From: Bdellovibrionales bacterium Ga0074137
Lineage (GTDB): Bacteria > Bdellovibrionota > Bdellovibrionia > Bdellovibrionales > JAMPXM01
Direction: 5' to 3'
DNA: 64,000 nucleotides
Assembly: GCA_001464715.1 (NCBI GenBank)
Contig: LNDT01000005.1
Coordinates: forward strand, 62,001 to 126,000
A model generated the notes under the pieces. That model made no database searches, was not told where the DNA came from, and saw nothing but the letters and a program-made list of their open reading frames with translations. A program made the translations under genes and the position numbers. The stretch's first letter is position 1, and every line of letters begins with the position of its first letter. Shown here piece after piece: positions 1 through 10,256 of this stretch.

Positions 1-400
1 CCCCACGGGCCTTCATTCGTTTGGCCTCGGCCAAAGCGGCGCCTTGAATGAAGCCGGCTTTGGTGATGATAACAATCTCATCCCGTTTGGCGAGTCCGTC
101 GTTGATCATGTCCAAAAGTACCGAGCCGATGATTCGTTCGCTGGAACCATCGGTGTAGTTGAAGCTTGTATCGATGAGATTTATTCCCGATTGAATAGCG
201 GCTTTCAGCGCTAAGCGGTGGTCAGGATCATGTTCGTGAATTCTGTAGCCGCCAAATCCCACGCGTGAAACCATGAGTCCCGTTCTGCCCAGGCGCGACG
301 GCGGAAGTGAAAAAGTCGTATCAGCGGGCGCTGATTTTAGTTTTTCAAAAAAACGTTTGGTTCCGGCGACGGTGGCTGAGGACTGCGAAGGTTGCGACAT
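1..400 (-). CDS. Aldo/keto reductase, N-terminal part (gene runs off the left edge)
   Basis: This is the first 133 codons of an NAD(P)H-dependent aldo/keto reductase, a soluble TIM-barrel oxidoreductase. After about 40 less conserved residues comes the family start, SRLGRTGLMVSRVGFGGYR, then INLIDTSFNYTDGSSE with the catalytic Asp and Tyr, and EIVIITKAG with the catalytic Lys. The start is an ATG at 400 preceded by GGAGG about 10 bases upstream. It reads toward the window edge, away from acs, and is probably an independent gene. The C-terminal part is missing only because the window ends. The substrate cannot be told from this fragment. Confidence 0.85.
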   Translation of the reverse strand, partial: MSQPSQSSATVAGTKRFFEKLKSAPADTTFSLPPSRLGRTGLMVSRVGFGGYRIHEHDPDHRLALKAAIQSGINLIDTSFNYTDGSSERIIGSVLLDMINDGLAKRDEIVIITKAGFIQGAALAEAKRMKARG

Positions 401-490
401 CGTTTCTTATTTTCCTCCGAGCTCGGCTCAATGTCCACCTTAGGGGGGAAACCTTTAAGAAGCTGGTCCTGAGGGCCGCTCAAAGTAATT

Positions 491-2464
491 TCATAAACCT
501 AGGCTTTCGCGATTTCGTGCGAGTTCATCAACGACACTCGGGTCAGCAAGAGTTGAAATGTCTCCGAGATCAAGGTCTTGCTTTTTCGAAGTGAAAGACT
601 CGTCGCGTTTTTCGCCGGCCGCTGCCTCGGCAATTTTTCTAAGAATCCGTCTCATAATTTTTCCCGATCGCGTCTTGGGGAGGCTCGGCGCCCATTGGAT
701 TGCGTCCGGTGTTGCAATCGCAGAAATCTCGCTTCGCACCTTCTGGATGAGGTCATTCTTTAAAGCATCGGTTCCAGAAACTCCCGATTTCAAAGTCACG
801 TAACAGTAAATTCCGGTGCCCTTGAGGTCATGAGGAAATCCAACGACCGCCGCTTCAGCGACACTCTTGTGTGCGACAAGAGCGCTTTCAATTTCGGCCG
901 TTCCCAAACGGTGGCCGGAAACATTTAAGACATCGTCAACACGACCTGTAATCCAAAAATCTCCGTCGGCATCGCGCCTTGCTCCATCCCCAGTAAAGTA
1001 GGTGCCAGGATAAGTCGAAAAATAAGTCTCTTCAAACCTCGCGTGATCACCGAAGACAGTCCGCATTTGTCCTGGCCAAGAGTCTGTGATGACAAGATTT
1101 CCCTCGGTGGCACCATGAGCTACTACGCCTTGGTGATCCATGAGTTGAACTTTTATTCCCGGAAGAGGCTTCAAGGCGGATCCAGGTTTAAGATTCGAAA
1201 CGCCGGGAATCGGCGAAATTAGAATTCCGCCCGTTTCTGTTTGCCACCAAGTGTCCACAATCGGACAGCGTCCATCGCCAACGACCTTGTGATACCAGTT
1301 CCACGCTTCCGGATTGATGGGCTCACCAACACTGCCAAGAAGTCTCAGTGATTTGCGCGACGTCTTTTTAACGTGCGCTTCGCCCTCGCGCATGAGTGCG
1401 CGAATCGCCGTTGGGGCCGTGTAGAATACTGTGACCTTATACTTATCAATGACGTTCCAAAATCTTGAAACATCTGGAAAATTTGGAACCCCTTCGAACA
1501 TGACGGTGGTCGCGCCGTTGGCCAGTGGACCATAGATCAAATAGCTATGTCCCGTGATCCATCCGACGTCGGCTGTACACCAGTAGACATCGTCTTCTTT
1601 GAGACCAAAAACCAGCTCATGTGTGAAAGCGGCCCAAGTTAGGTATCCGCCGGTGGTGTGAAGAACGCCCTTTGGTTTTCCAGTCGATCCTGAGGTGTAC
1701 AAAAAGAAGAGTGGGTCCTCTGAGTCCATTTCCACGGGAAGTGAATCGGCGCTCATCGTCTTTGAAACTTCGTCGTAGAAAAGATCACGGCCCGAGGTCA
1801 TCGGAACGGTGTTATGAGTTCGGCGCACGACCAAAGTATGTTTGACGGGTGTGGAGTCCGTTTGCGCGGCCAAAAGTTTCAGAGCTTCATCGACATTTTT
1901 TTTGAGAGGAATTATTTTTCCGCCACGAAGGCCTTCGTCAGCTGTGATGATGATGTCGCTTTTTGCGTCAAACATTCGGTCAGCAATCGATTGGGGACTA
2001 AACCCTCCAAAAATCACCGAATGTACGGCGCCAAGACGTGCGCACGCAAGCATCGCGAACGAAGCCTCCGGAATCATCGGCATGTAGATCGTGACACGAT
2101 CACCGCGGGTGACCCCCAAAGACTTCAGGGTGTTAGTGAATCGTCCGACCTCCCGAGCGAGCTCACGATAAGTGAATGTTCTTGAAGCTTCGCTGATCGA
2201 GTCCGGCTCCCAGATGAGCGCCAGTTTGTCGCCTCTCGCTGAAAGATGCCGGTCCAGGCAGTTGAAAGAAACGTTTAACTTTCCGCCTTCATACCACCGA
2301 ATCGACACAGGTTTTTTAAAGGATGTCGTTGTGACTTTGTCCCACGGTTTGAACCATGAAAGTCGGTGCGCGATCTTCTCAAAAAACGCCGACGGATTGT
2401 CCTCAGCCAGCCGAGCGAGCGAACTATAATCAGAATCTAGGGTCGTTTGAGTTTCAATTGCCAT
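491..2464 (-). CDS. acs: Acetyl-CoA synthetase (AMP-forming)
   Basis: This cytoplasmic ligase activates acetate to acetyl-AMP and then acetyl-CoA, feeding acetate into central metabolism. The ANL-family landmarks are all present: the P-loop [11 protein letters not shown] near residue 255, WWQTETGG near 410, and at the C terminus [15 protein letters not shown], which holds the lysine that is acetylated in regulated Acs enzymes. Its 657 aa is the normal full length. I chose the ATG at 2464; a TTG four codons upstream (2476) is also possible, and neither has a strong ribosome site. The small exported protein gene lies 54 bases upstream on the same strand. Confidence 0.96.
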   Translation of the reverse strand: MAIETQTTLDSDYSSLARLAEDNPSAFFEKIAHRLSWFKPWDKVTTTSFKKPVSIRWYEGGKLNVSFNCLDRHLSARGDKLALIWEPDSISEASRTFTYRELAREVGRFTNTLKSLGVTRGDRVTIYMPMIPEASFAMLACARLGAVHSVIFGGFSPQSIADRMFDAKSDIIITADEGLRGGKIIPLKKNVDEALKLLAAQTDSTPVKHTLVVRRTHNTVPMTSGRDLFYDEVSKTMSADSLPVEMDSEDPLFFLYTSGSTGKPKGVLHTTGGYLTWAAFTHELVFGLKEDDVYWCTADVGWITGHSYLIYGPLANGATTVMFEGVPNFPDVSRFWNVIDKYKVTVFYTAPTAIRALMREGEAHVKKTSRKSLRLLGSVGEPINPEAWNWYHKVVGDGRCPIVDTWWQTETGGILISPIPGVSNLKPGSALKPLPGIKVQLMDHQGVVAHGATEGNLVITDSWPGQMRTVFGDHARFEETYFSTYPGTYFTGDGARRDADGDFWITGRVDDVLNVSGHRLGTAEIESALVAHKSVAEAAVVGFPHDLKGTGIYCYVTLKSGVSGTDALKNDLIQKVRSEISAIATPDAIQWAPSLPKTRSGKIMRRILRKIAEAAAGEKRDESFTSKKQDLDLGDISTLADPSVVDELARNRESLGL

Positions 2465-2518
2465 CGCATGAGCCAACCGAGAATGCGGCTCAGAGACAAG
2501 CCATCGCGCATTAGGTCG

Positions 2519-3031
2519 CTACTCGATCGTGACGATTGTTCCGCCGACGGCCAGACCAAAGCCTTCGACATCGTCAAGGATAAGGTCGATAACAATCGAT
2601 CCATCTTCGCTTTCAAGCGCCAAGATCGACGCGGCACCTCGATCCACAGCAACGCGGATATCAAGTGTCAGGTATTTTCCGCGAAGCGTTTCTGGGCCTT
2701 GACCAAGAAACTTAACATCTGTCGCTGACCCACGAACAATCAGCCACGGTGCAAACGACACGCGAGGGAACAAGATCGGGGTGCCGACTGTCACTTTGAT
2801 GGGGAGCGAAGTCTTTTTTCCAGAAGCGTCAATGCAAGAAATCGTTCCAACACCGCGAAGTCTTGAGTACCCGACGAGAATTTGGATGTCGGTTCCTTTG
2901 ACTTGAAAATCAAGACCACACGTCAGAACTGAAGCGGCTTCGGAACGCTCGGAGAAAGTAAGGCCGCCCAGCAAAAGTGCCAGGGAGAGAGTGAAAGCCT
3001 TCACTGTGCTTGGAATTGAAGCCGCCATCAT
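2519..3031 (-). CDS. Small exported protein of unknown function
   Basis: I do not recognise the family. The 170-aa product begins with a clear Sec signal peptide: a hydrophobic stretch FTLSLALLLGGLTF, then a likely cleavage after SEA. It has no lipobox cysteine, so it is probably periplasmic. The mature part is rich in short beta-like segments and contains two cysteines, which could form a disulphide. It lies between hisS and acs on the same strand, 17 bases from hisS, so it may be co-transcribed with hisS. Nothing in the sequence reveals a catalytic site. Confidence 0.75.
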   Translation of the reverse strand: MMAASIPSTVKAFTLSLALLLGGLTFSERSEAASVLTCGLDFQVKGTDIQILVGYSRLRGVGTISCIDASGKKTSLPIKVTVGTPILFPRVSFAPWLIVRGSATDVKFLGQGPETLRGKYLTLDIRVAVDRGAASILALESEDGSIVIDLILDDVEGFGLAVGGTIVTIE

Positions 3032-3048
3032 ATGGCGGGGAGATTACA

Positions 3049-4311
3049 TCAGGAGGGTTCTTTTGTCGACGAGTGGCTGAGGCGAGCGACGAGGTCTCTT
3101 ATTGGCACCTCTTCTTGCGTCCCAAGTTTTAGGAACTTCACCATCGCGACTTGTTTTGCAATTTCATCGGAACCCAAGATAACGGCGTGGCTCGCTCCTA
3201 ATTTGTCGGCTCTTTTCATGCGTTTAGCCAGGTTCCCAGAGAATCCAAGTTCGATGCTAAGGCCGTTGGATCTCAAGTCCTCAGCCAGCTTTAAGGCCAT
3301 AGTTTCGGCCTCGGGCCCCATCGGAATGATGGCAATGGGTTTTTTAGCCACAGGTAATTCTGGCAAAAGCTCGACGATGCGGTCGACACCAAACGCCCAA
3401 CCTACCCCGGAAGTTTTCGGCCCGCCCAGATCTGAAATGAGACCGTCGTAGCGGCCTCCGGCAAGAATCGCGCTTTGAGCGCCAAGGGCTGTCGTTGTGA
3501 ATTCAAAAACAGTGTGACCGTAGTAATCAAGACCCCGCACAAGGCGTTCGTCGATCACATAAGGAATTTCAAGAATTCCAAGGCCTTCGACGACATTATT
3601 GAAAAAAAGCTGCGCTTCTTCTGTGAGTGAATCTTTGAGTTTGGGTGCACCGGTAAGTACCGCTTTGTCGCCCGCATCTTTTGAATCCAAAATACGCAGT
3701 GGGTTTTTCTCTAAGCGCTCGACGGATTCTTTTGAGAGCTGATCTTTTTTGTCGGAAAGGTATGCGACGAGCTTTTCTTTGAACGCGTTTCGCGACGCTG
3801 AATCCCCAATGGTGTTCAAGTGCAGTGTGACGGTTCCCAAGACACCAAGAGATTTGAGAATTCGGTAGCCGCACGCAATAACTTCGATGTCTGCTTGAGG
3901 TTTTTCAACTCCAAGAATTTCGACTCCAAATTGAAAAAACTGTCGGTAGCGTCCGCGCTGAGGGCGTTCGCGTCGAAACATCGGACCGTGGTAAAAGAGT
4001 TTTAGCGGCAAATGTTGAGCAAGACCTTCGTTGATGAAAGCACGGGCAACTCCGGCCGTCCCTTCGGGCCTTAACACCAAGTCATCGCCGCCGTGATCCG
4101 TGAAGCGGTACATTTCTTTTGTGACGATATCGCTGGTATCACCCAAGGTTCTTAAAAAAAGTGCGGTGGGTTCCAAAATGGGAGTTTGAATTTCCTCAAA
4201 GCCGTAGAGCTGACTGAGATCAGTTGCAACGGTTTCGATGTGGCGGAACTTCCGAGCGACTTCGGGAAGAAGGTCTCGCATGCCTTTGACAGTTTTAAGT
4301 GATTGCGACAT
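3049..4311 (-). CDS. hisS: Histidine-tRNA ligase (HisRS)
   Basis: This class II aminoacyl-tRNA synthetase charges tRNA-His in the cytoplasm. The motif 2 region FRRERPQRGRYRQFFQFG (near residues 112-129), the HisRS-specific histidine-binding segment LVRGLDYYGHTVFEF and the motif 3 region AILAGGRYDGL are intact. The anticodon-binding domain follows at about residues 320-410. Its 420 aa matches typical bacterial HisRS. The start is ATG at 4311. The gene is divergent from pdxJ with only 57 bases between them, so the two promoters must be very close or overlap. Confidence 0.97.
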   Translation of the reverse strand: MSQSLKTVKGMRDLLPEVARKFRHIETVATDLSQLYGFEEIQTPILEPTALFLRTLGDTSDIVTKEMYRFTDHGGDDLVLRPEGTAGVARAFINEGLAQHLPLKLFYHGPMFRRERPQRGRYRQFFQFGVEILGVEKPQADIEVIACGYRILKSLGVLGTVTLHLNTIGDSASRNAFKEKLVAYLSDKKDQLSKESVERLEKNPLRILDSKDAGDKAVLTGAPKLKDSLTEEAQLFFNNVVEGLGILEIPYVIDERLVRGLDYYGHTVFEFTTTALGAQSAILAGGRYDGLISDLGGPKTSGVGWAFGVDRIVELLPELPVAKKPIAIIPMGPEAETMALKLAEDLRSNGLSIELGFSGNLAKRMKRADKLGASHAVILGSDEIAKQVAMVKFLKLGTQEEVPIRDLVARLSHSSTKEPS

Positions 4312-4368
4312 GGCCTTGAACCTAGCGAACGGCTGGCAAATAGGCTAGATGAAACGTGAGGTTTTTAA

Positions 4369-5100
4369 ATGACAAAGCTTTCCGTGAACGTAAATAAGCT
4401 TGCGACACTCCGTAATGCTCGCGGAAAAAACAACCCCGATGTGCTGGCCTGGTCTGTAGAGATCGAGAAATTGGGGGCCCACGGCATCACGGTTCACCCT
4501 AGGCCCGATGGTCGACATATTCGGTTTTCAGATGTGCGTGCTCTTCGTCCTTTGGTGCGGGGCGAGTTTAACGTCGAGGGATTTCCCGACGAGGCCTGGA
4601 TCAAACTTGTTGAGGAAGTAAAGCCCGATCAAGCGACCCTCGTTCCGGATCCGCCAGAGGCCATCACATCAAATGCCGGTTTTAAAGTTCAGGCCTCGCG
4701 ACGACTTTTGGAAGATGTAGTCAGACGTCTGCCAAAAATTAGAATTTCGGTCTTCATAGATCCGGCTCATTTCTCTGAGTCCGATGCGAAAATTTTGAAA
4801 GAAATCGGAGTCCACCGCATTGAACTTTACACCGAATCCTTCGCTGAAAATTTTGACGGTCCAAAGTCCGCTGAAGTGATCGCGTCTTATGTTCAAGCCG
4901 CGCGTTTTGCTCAAGCTGCTGGCCTCGGAGTGAATGCGGGTCACGACCTTACGGCCGAGAACCTTCCGGTCCTTATCAGGCACATACCTTGGATCGATGA
5001 AGTTTCAATTGGTCATGCGTTGGTGTGCGATGCTCTTAAGGTGGGCTTTAGCGCGGCGATAGAAAGATATCTAAAAGCAACTTCTGGTCGGTCTTTTTAA
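4369..5100 (+). CDS. pdxJ: Pyridoxine 5'-phosphate synthase
   Basis: PdxJ is a TIM-barrel enzyme that condenses 1-deoxy-xylulose 5-phosphate with 3-amino-2-oxopropyl phosphate in the DXP-dependent vitamin B6 pathway. The N-terminal LSVNVNKLATLRNARG, the segment GITVHPRPDGRHI and the C-terminal EVSIGHALVCDAL are characteristic. Its 243 aa is full length. The ATG at 4369 has GAGG about 7 bases upstream. It is the first plus-strand gene of the window, divergent from hisS. The feoA gene starts 88 bases downstream. Confidence 0.96.
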   Translation: MTKLSVNVNKLATLRNARGKNNPDVLAWSVEIEKLGAHGITVHPRPDGRHIRFSDVRALRPLVRGEFNVEGFPDEAWIKLVEEVKPDQATLVPDPPEAITSNAGFKVQASRRLLEDVVRRLPKIRISVFIDPAHFSESDAKILKEIGVHRIELYTESFAENFDGPKSAEVIASYVQAARFAQAAGLGVNAGHDLTAENLPVLIRHIPWIDEVSIGHALVCDALKVGFSAAIERYLKATSGRSF

Positions 5101-5188
5101 CAGTGAAGGATCGTTGCGCGTTCTCATTTCCGTCTCACTTGTCGGGACGCGCTGAAATTGACAGCGAAACAACCTACGGTCGAACCTT

Positions 5189-5506
5189 ATGAGCCGCAAT
5201 TCCGACGCCACAGGACATGTTAGCCTCACGGATTGGGTTCGAGCTCACACGTCGAAAGCCGGCAATTCCCGCGATGTCGATATTCGTCTTTCCGTGACAG
5301 CGGTGTTGAGCGATGGGGACCCTTTGATTTTGGGCCGCTTGAGCGATCTTGGAATCGCCGCCGGTGAGGAGATCGAGTTTTTCGGACGCGCTCCTTTAGG
5401 GGAACCAATCCTGATTTTTGTTCGCGATACAGTCGTTGCGCTTCGACCAGCCGAGGCGAATCACTTCAGTGTGCGAGAGGTCCGTGAGCCGGAGGTCCGT
5501 GAATGA
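5189..5506 (+). CDS. feoA: FeoA-family protein (ferrous iron transport)
   Basis: FeoA proteins are small SH3-like cytoplasmic partners of the iron transporter FeoB. The core ILGRLSDLGIAAGEEIEFFG, followed by GEPILIFVRDTVVALRPAEA, fits the FeoA fold. Here it carries about 30 extra N-terminal residues. At 105 aa it is somewhat longer than E. coli FeoA. Its stop overlaps the feoB start by four bases (ATGA), so translation is probably coupled. No good ribosome-binding site precedes the ATG at 5189, and an internal start cannot be excluded. No feoC is present. Confidence 0.85.
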   Translation: MSRNSDATGHVSLTDWVRAHTSKAGNSRDVDIRLSVTAVLSDGDPLILGRLSDLGIAAGEEIEFFGRAPLGEPILIFVRDTVVALRPAEANHFSVREVREPEVRE

Positions 5507-7458
5507 AGACAATTCTTCTTATCGGTTCACCTAACTCCGGAAAAACGACGCTCTTTAATCGACTGACGGGACTGCGATCACGCGCGGTCAATTATCCGGG
5601 CTCGACCGTGGATCTGCATTCTGGCCCGTGGCGAGAGTTTCAGCTCATTGATACGCCAGGAGTTTATTCTCTGTCCCCACGGTCGCCGGACGAAGAAATC
5701 ACGCTCAAAGCGTTAGAGGCGAAAAATCCAGATACGGTGATAGCGGTCGTCGATGCGACTCAGCTGTCGAGGCAGCTTGCGATCGTAGTTAGTTTGAAGA
5801 GGCTCTTTGCTAAAAAATCCGTTCTGGGTGAAGCGTCTTCGCAGAGTGTTCCTCGACTTCTTGTGGCAGTCACTATGCTGGATCTTCTTCGACTTGAAGG
5901 TCAGTCATTAGATCTTAAAAAGCTGTCAGAAGAACTTGGGCTTTTGGTTATAGAAGTCGGAACCGACGTCGAGGATCTCTTATATCAAGCCGTCAGCCTT
6001 GAAGCGATCAGCCACAATTCGTCCAGCGGAATTCCAATGACAGGTTCCGGGGCGCCTCAGGGAAATGATCTTCGCGAGGCGAAAAGAATAAAAGATATTG
6101 TCGTTCACCAAGCTTCACCAAAATTTTTGCCGGACGGGAATTCACGGAAAAATCCACCAGGTCCACGGGAATCCACTCGCAGGATGGATCGCTTCGCCCT
6201 TCATCCTGTTTTGGGTCCGATCCTGTTTTTTATTATCATGGCCGGCCTCTTCACTTTGATCTACTGGCTCGCGCAACCTCTGATGGAGTTTGTGGACAAC
6301 GGATTCTCTCTTGCCTCCGAGGGGTTTTCTTCCTGGACTTCTCAGTTTTCAGTGAGCCCTGTTGTGCAGCTAGCTTCGCAGCTTATTTCCGACGGGCTTC
6401 TTTCAGGCCTCGGTGCTGTGATGGTTTTTGTACCGCAGATTTTTATACTTTTTTGCGGCTTAATTTTTCTGGAAGACAGCGGTTATCTTGCAAGGGCTGC
6501 TTCGATTGTGGATCGGCCGCTGAAAGCTGTCGGTCTTGGCGGCCGCTCGTTTGTTCCGCTCCTCTCCGGCTTTGCCTGCGCAGTGCCTGCGATGATGGCG
6601 GCTCGTACAATCAGCTCACGCCGCGAGCGAATGCTGACTTTGCTGATTTTGCCGCTCATGAGCTGCTCCGCGCGACTTCCCGTGTATGCTCTTTTATTGG
6701 GACTTCTTTTCGGTGACCGCGCGCTGGCTGCAGGATTGGGGCTTGCTGCGCTTTCTTTAGGAAGTGTCGTCGTCGGTGTCCTTGCAGCTCGTGTCCTCGG
6801 CACTATCGCAGAAAAACACGGACTTTTTGGGAAAGAGACTTCATTTCTTATTCTCGAGCTTCCGCTGTATCGACGGCCGAAACTGAATCTTGTCATCAAA
6901 CAAGCTTTGCTCCGAACAAAATCCTACATTAAAAAAACAGGCCCCGTAATTCTGGTGCTCTCGGTGTTAATTTGGATCGGGACAACTTTCCCTCACTTCA
7001 ATGAACAAGACCAAGCCGTGCGGCTTGAATCAAGTTATGCCGGTGTTGTCGGAAAAGTCGTGTCGCCCATCTTTGAACCGATGGGCGGCGACTGGCGCAC
7101 AGGGCTTGGCCTGATCTCCGCGTTTGCTGCACGCGAAGTTTTTGTATCGACACTAGCTGTTATTTTTCACGCGACCGAAAGTGAGGATGGCGTCGACGGG
7201 TCTGGCGAGACGGGCCTTCTTCGAAGTTTAAGTGAAGCAAAAGCTCCCGATGGTCAGCCGCTTTTTACCGTTGCTTCGACTCTTGGTCTGATGATCTTTT
7301 TTATGATCGCGCTGCAATGTTTAGCGACTTTTGCGGTTGCTGTGAGGGAGGCAAATTCGTGGAAATTTGCCGTCGCACAGTTGATTATTTTCAATGTCGC
7401 GGCCTACGTTCTCACGGTCGCACTTGTGCAGGGTTTAAGAGCCCTTGGCGTGGCCTAA
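5503..7458 (+). CDS. feoB: Ferrous iron transporter FeoB
   Basis: FeoB is the inner-membrane Fe(II) transporter with an N-terminal G domain. G1 GSPNSGKTTLFNRL (residues 8-21), G2 with NYPGST and G3 DTPGVY are clear. The G4 position reads TMLD (residues 124-127) where NxxD is expected. The membrane half starts near residue 235 and carries the two Gate regions, including GFACAVPAMMAART and LPLMSCSARLPVY. At 651 aa it is shorter than E. coli FeoB because the cytoplasmic spacer is reduced. It overlaps feoA by four bases and the pair forms one transcription unit. Confidence 0.95.
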   Translation: MKTILLIGSPNSGKTTLFNRLTGLRSRAVNYPGSTVDLHSGPWREFQLIDTPGVYSLSPRSPDEEITLKALEAKNPDTVIAVVDATQLSRQLAIVVSLKRLFAKKSVLGEASSQSVPRLLVAVTMLDLLRLEGQSLDLKKLSEELGLLVIEVGTDVEDLLYQAVSLEAISHNSSSGIPMTGSGAPQGNDLREAKRIKDIVVHQASPKFLPDGNSRKNPPGPRESTRRMDRFALHPVLGPILFFIIMAGLFTLIYWLAQPLMEFVDNGFSLASEGFSSWTSQFSVSPVVQLASQLISDGLLSGLGAVMVFVPQIFILFCGLIFLEDSGYLARAASIVDRPLKAVGLGGRSFVPLLSGFACAVPAMMAARTISSRRERMLTLLILPLMSCSARLPVYALLLGLLFGDRALAAGLGLAALSLGSVVVGVLAARVLGTIAEKHGLFGKETSFLILELPLYRRPKLNLVIKQALLRTKSYIKKTGPVILVLSVLIWIGTTFPHFNEQDQAVRLESSYAGVVGKVVSPIFEPMGGDWRTGLGLISAFAAREVFVSTLAVIFHATESEDGVDGSGETGLLRSLSEAKAPDGQPLFTVASTLGLMIFFMIALQCLATFAVAVREANSWKFAVAQLIIFNVAAYVLTVALVQGLRALGVA

Positions 7459-7505
7459 CACAATCCTGACACGTTCTTGGCAAAGCGGTTTGCTACAAAA
7501 TATCC

Positions 7506-8585
7506 ATGAATCGTTCCCCCAAAGGCTCAACTAATTTGAGCGGTCGCGCCAATATTGGCGACCGTGTTTTTTACGCGGGCCTTCGCGCAGTTTCTTGGAC
7601 GACGATTCTTCTTTTTGTAGGAATGTTGATCTTTATCGCGGACCTCTCTTGGATTGCGATCAAGGAAACGGGCTGGAAGTTTTGGACGATCGACGATTGG
7701 AATCCGCCGATGGAGATTTTCGGCGCGGCACCTTTTATTGTCGGTACACTCGCTTCCAGTGCCATTGCTGTGATGATTTCGGCGCCTATTTCTATCGGCA
7801 CAGCTCTCTTTCTTCGCGAAATCGCTCCGAGAAAACTTGCAGGCATCGTGGCATTTCTTGTCGAGCTTTTGGCGGCCATTCCTTCCGTCGTCTATGGACT
7901 TTGGGGCGTCTTTGTTTTGGCGCCAGTGATGCGGGACCACATTCAGCCTTTTCTTGCGACTTGGTTTGGACCTGAAACTTATTTTGCGGCCGCCTTGGCG
8001 CACGTTCTGACCGGTATCGCGTACCCATTTCTTCTTTTGGCGGACGCCTTTGGAATGACGTCAGTCACTCTTGTGTCGCTCTCGGCAAAAATGATGATGT
8101 TTTCTCAAGGCTTATTTAATGGACCACCGTTGGGACTTGGTCTTTTAACGTCGGGTCTTGTACTTGCGATCATGATCACACCCACGGTCACAGCGCTATC
8201 TCGCGAAGTTTTGCTCACCGTTCCCGATAGCGTTCGCGAAGCGGCGTTAGGTTTAGGAGCAACTCGGTGGGAGATGATCCGTCTAGCGCTTCTGAAGACG
8301 GGACGAGCAGGCCTCATCGGTGCAGTGATTTTGGGTTTGGGTCGCGCCATTGGTGAGACGATGGCGGTCACGATGGTGATCGGAAATCGAAACGCGATTC
8401 CAAGTTCACTTTTCGAACCCGCCCAGACGATGGCTTCCGTCATCGCGAACGAATACAACGAAGCCGATGGGCTTCATTTAAGTAGCCTCGCATTTGTAGG
8501 GCTCTCGCTCTTTATCGTTTCGCTGATTGTGAATCTCTTGGCTCGCACGCTGGTTCGTTATCTTGAACGCGGGAGTCGCGCATGA
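7506..8585 (+). CDS. pstC: Phosphate ABC transporter permease PstC
   Basis: PstC is one of the two membrane subunits of the high-affinity phosphate importer. The 359-aa protein has about six hydrophobic spans. The EAA loop that docks onto PstB is visible as REAALGLGATRWEMIRLALL near residues 245-265. It is followed by LGLGRAIGETMAVTMVIGN, a PstC hallmark. The stop overlaps the pstA start by four bases (ATGA). It heads pstC-A-B-phoU-phoB-phoR. The periplasmic phosphate-binding protein gene pstS, normally just upstream, is absent; feoB lies there instead. Confidence 0.95.
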   Translation: MNRSPKGSTNLSGRANIGDRVFYAGLRAVSWTTILLFVGMLIFIADLSWIAIKETGWKFWTIDDWNPPMEIFGAAPFIVGTLASSAIAVMISAPISIGTALFLREIAPRKLAGIVAFLVELLAAIPSVVYGLWGVFVLAPVMRDHIQPFLATWFGPETYFAAALAHVLTGIAYPFLLLADAFGMTSVTLVSLSAKMMMFSQGLFNGPPLGLGLLTSGLVLAIMITPTVTALSREVLLTVPDSVREAALGLGATRWEMIRLALLKTGRAGLIGAVILGLGRAIGETMAVTMVIGNRNAIPSSLFEPAQTMASVIANEYNEADGLHLSSLAFVGLSLFIVSLIVNLLARTLVRYLERGSRA

Positions 8586-9427
8586 TTGAACTCTCGATTC
8601 GAGACGGACGACGAAAAATGGTAAATTACTTTTCTCTGGCGGTTTTGTGCGCGCTGGCTTTTGCGGCGATTGCGCCGCTGTTCTTTATCTTCGCCTATCT
8701 TCTGCTTCGCGGGTGGGGAGGCCTTAGTTGGAGCTTCTTTACTGAAATTCCAAGACCTGTGGGTGAGTCTGGTGGCGGGATGGCGAATGCGATCACGGGA
8801 AGTCTTGTACTGATGGGACTTTCCTCGGCGCTGGGAGTTCCCTTAGGGCTAGCTTGTGGGATGGCGCTTTCTGAACTTAAAAAAACGCGGACCGCAAAAG
8901 CGCTTCGCATCGCCATCGATCTTTTAACAAGTGTACCTTCGATCGTTATCGGACTTTTTGCGTACGCCTTGGTTGTGGTTCCTTTAAAAGGATACTCGGC
9001 TTGGGCCGGGGGCTTTGCGTTGGCGATTGTGATGGTTCCGATCGTGGCGCGCTCGACAGAGGAAATTTTAAAACTAGTTCCCTCGGCCGTGCATGAGGCG
9101 GGTCTTGCGTTGGGACTTCCGCGTTGGAAAGTTTTAATGCGTTTGATTCTTCCCGGAGTGCGAACTGGGATCACGACAGGTATCTTACTCGCCTTGGCGC
9201 GAGTTTCCGGTGAAACGGCGCCGCTCCTTTTTACGGCCTTCTCCAATTCGTTCGGATTCCGAGGTCTTTCAAGTCCGATAGCGAGTATGCCGGTTCAGAT
9301 TTACACCTATGCCACAAGTCACGATGAGACATGGCGCCAGCTGGCGTGGACGGGGGCCTTGGTTCTAGTGTTCGTTGTTTTTTTACTGAACCTCGTGACT
9401 CGAATTCTGACACGGAGAAAAATTTGA
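8582..9427 (+). CDS. pstA: Phosphate ABC transporter permease PstA
   Basis: PstA is the second membrane subunit of the phosphate importer. The 281-aa product has six predicted membrane spans. Its EAA loop is [20 protein letters not shown] (near residues 174-193), followed by [17 protein letters not shown], which is typical of PstA. It starts inside the end of pstC (ATGA) and its TGA stop overlaps the pstB ATG by one base (TGATG). That spacing indicates strict translational coupling of the three transporter genes. Confidence 0.95.
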   Translation: MIELSIRDGRRKMVNYFSLAVLCALAFAAIAPLFFIFAYLLLRGWGGLSWSFFTEIPRPVGESGGGMANAITGSLVLMGLSSALGVPLGLACGMALSELKKTRTAKALRIAIDLLTSVPSIVIGLFAYALVVVPLKGYSAWAGGFALAIVMVPIVARSTEEILKLVPSAVHEAGLALGLPRWKVLMRLILPGVRTGITTGILLALARVSGETAPLLFTAFSNSFGFRGLSSPIASMPVQIYTYATSHDETWRQLAWTGALVLVFVVFLLNLVTRILTRRKI

Positions 9428-10245
9428 TGGAGCCGACTTTGGAATCACCGGTGTCGCCTAAACTTTCTGTTTCCGACGGGTCCGCCCTTGAGACAAAGCG
9501 CCTGAGCGCTTGGTTTGGTGACCATCATGTTGTGAAAGATATTTCGCTGGTCGTGCAAAAAAACGATGTCTTCTCGTTGATCGGTCCCTCGGGCTGCGGA
9601 AAATCGACGTTCATTCGGTGTCTGAATCGACTGCATGAAGAGACCGACGGAGCCAGCGTCAGCGGCGAAGTCCTGATTCCTGGGGCCGGTCGCCGCGACA
9701 ATATCTATGCCTCCGGCGTTGATCCGGTTTCGATTCGTCGTCGGGTGGGAATGGTTTTTCAAAAACCAAATCCATTTCCGGGATTGTCGATTTTCGATAA
9801 CGTCGCTGCAGGACTCAGGCTTGCGGGTGTCATGCGCCGCAATATCCTCGATGAGGTCGTCGAAATGTCATTGATACAGGCTGCACTTTGGACCGAGGTC
9901 AAAGACAAGCTTAAAAAGCCCGGAACATCGCTCTCGGGCGGTCAGCAGCAGCGACTTTGCATCGCACGTGCGCTGGCCGTGAAGCCCCAGATCCTATTGA
10001 TGGATGAACCGACGTCGGCCCTTGATCCGATCTCGACCGCGCGAATCGAAGAGCTTGTCATGAAGCTTCGAAACGACGTGACGGTGCTAATAGTGACTCA
10101 TAATATGCAGCAGGCGGCGCGAATCTCAAACCAGACGGCATTTTTCCTTATGGGGGAGCTTGTTGAGGTTGGGCCGACGAAGAGTATTTTTACGAAGCCC
10201 AAAGATACGAGAACCGAGCAGTATATTACCGGCCGATTCGGTTGA
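9427..10245 (+). CDS. pstB: Phosphate ABC transporter ATPase PstB
   Basis: PstB is the cytoplasmic ATPase that powers phosphate import. The motifs are canonical: Walker [11 protein letters not shown]-loop VFQKPNPFP, signature [10 protein letters not shown] and Walker [14 protein letters not shown] chose the ATG at 9427, which overlaps the pstA stop and gives 272 aa. The reading frame stays open further upstream but only inside pstA. An N-terminal tail of about 25 residues precedes the ABC fold. phoU begins 11 bases after the stop. Confidence 0.96.
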   Translation: MEPTLESPVSPKLSVSDGSALETKRLSAWFGDHHVVKDISLVVQKNDVFSLIGPSGCGKSTFIRCLNRLHEETDGASVSGEVLIPGAGRRDNIYASGVDPVSIRRRVGMVFQKPNPFPGLSIFDNVAAGLRLAGVMRRNILDEVVEMSLIQAALWTEVKDKLKKPGTSLSGGQQQRLCIARALAVKPQILLMDEPTSALDPISTARIEELVMKLRNDVTVLIVTHNMQQAARISNQTAFFLMGELVEVGPTKSIFTKPKDTRTEQYITGRFG

Positions 10246-10256
10246 GGAGATAGAAC

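Noticed and set aside
1814-2185. 123-codon open frame on the plus strand inside acs
   Set aside because: It is antisense to a strongly conserved enzyme gene and shows no family features or ribosome site.
5158-5163. TTGACA as a promoter of feoAB
   Set aside because: No acceptable -10 box lies 16-19 bases downstream.
9331-9426. N-terminal extension of PstB into pstA
   Set aside because: The frame is open by chance; ATG 9427 overlaps the pstA stop in the usual coupled way.
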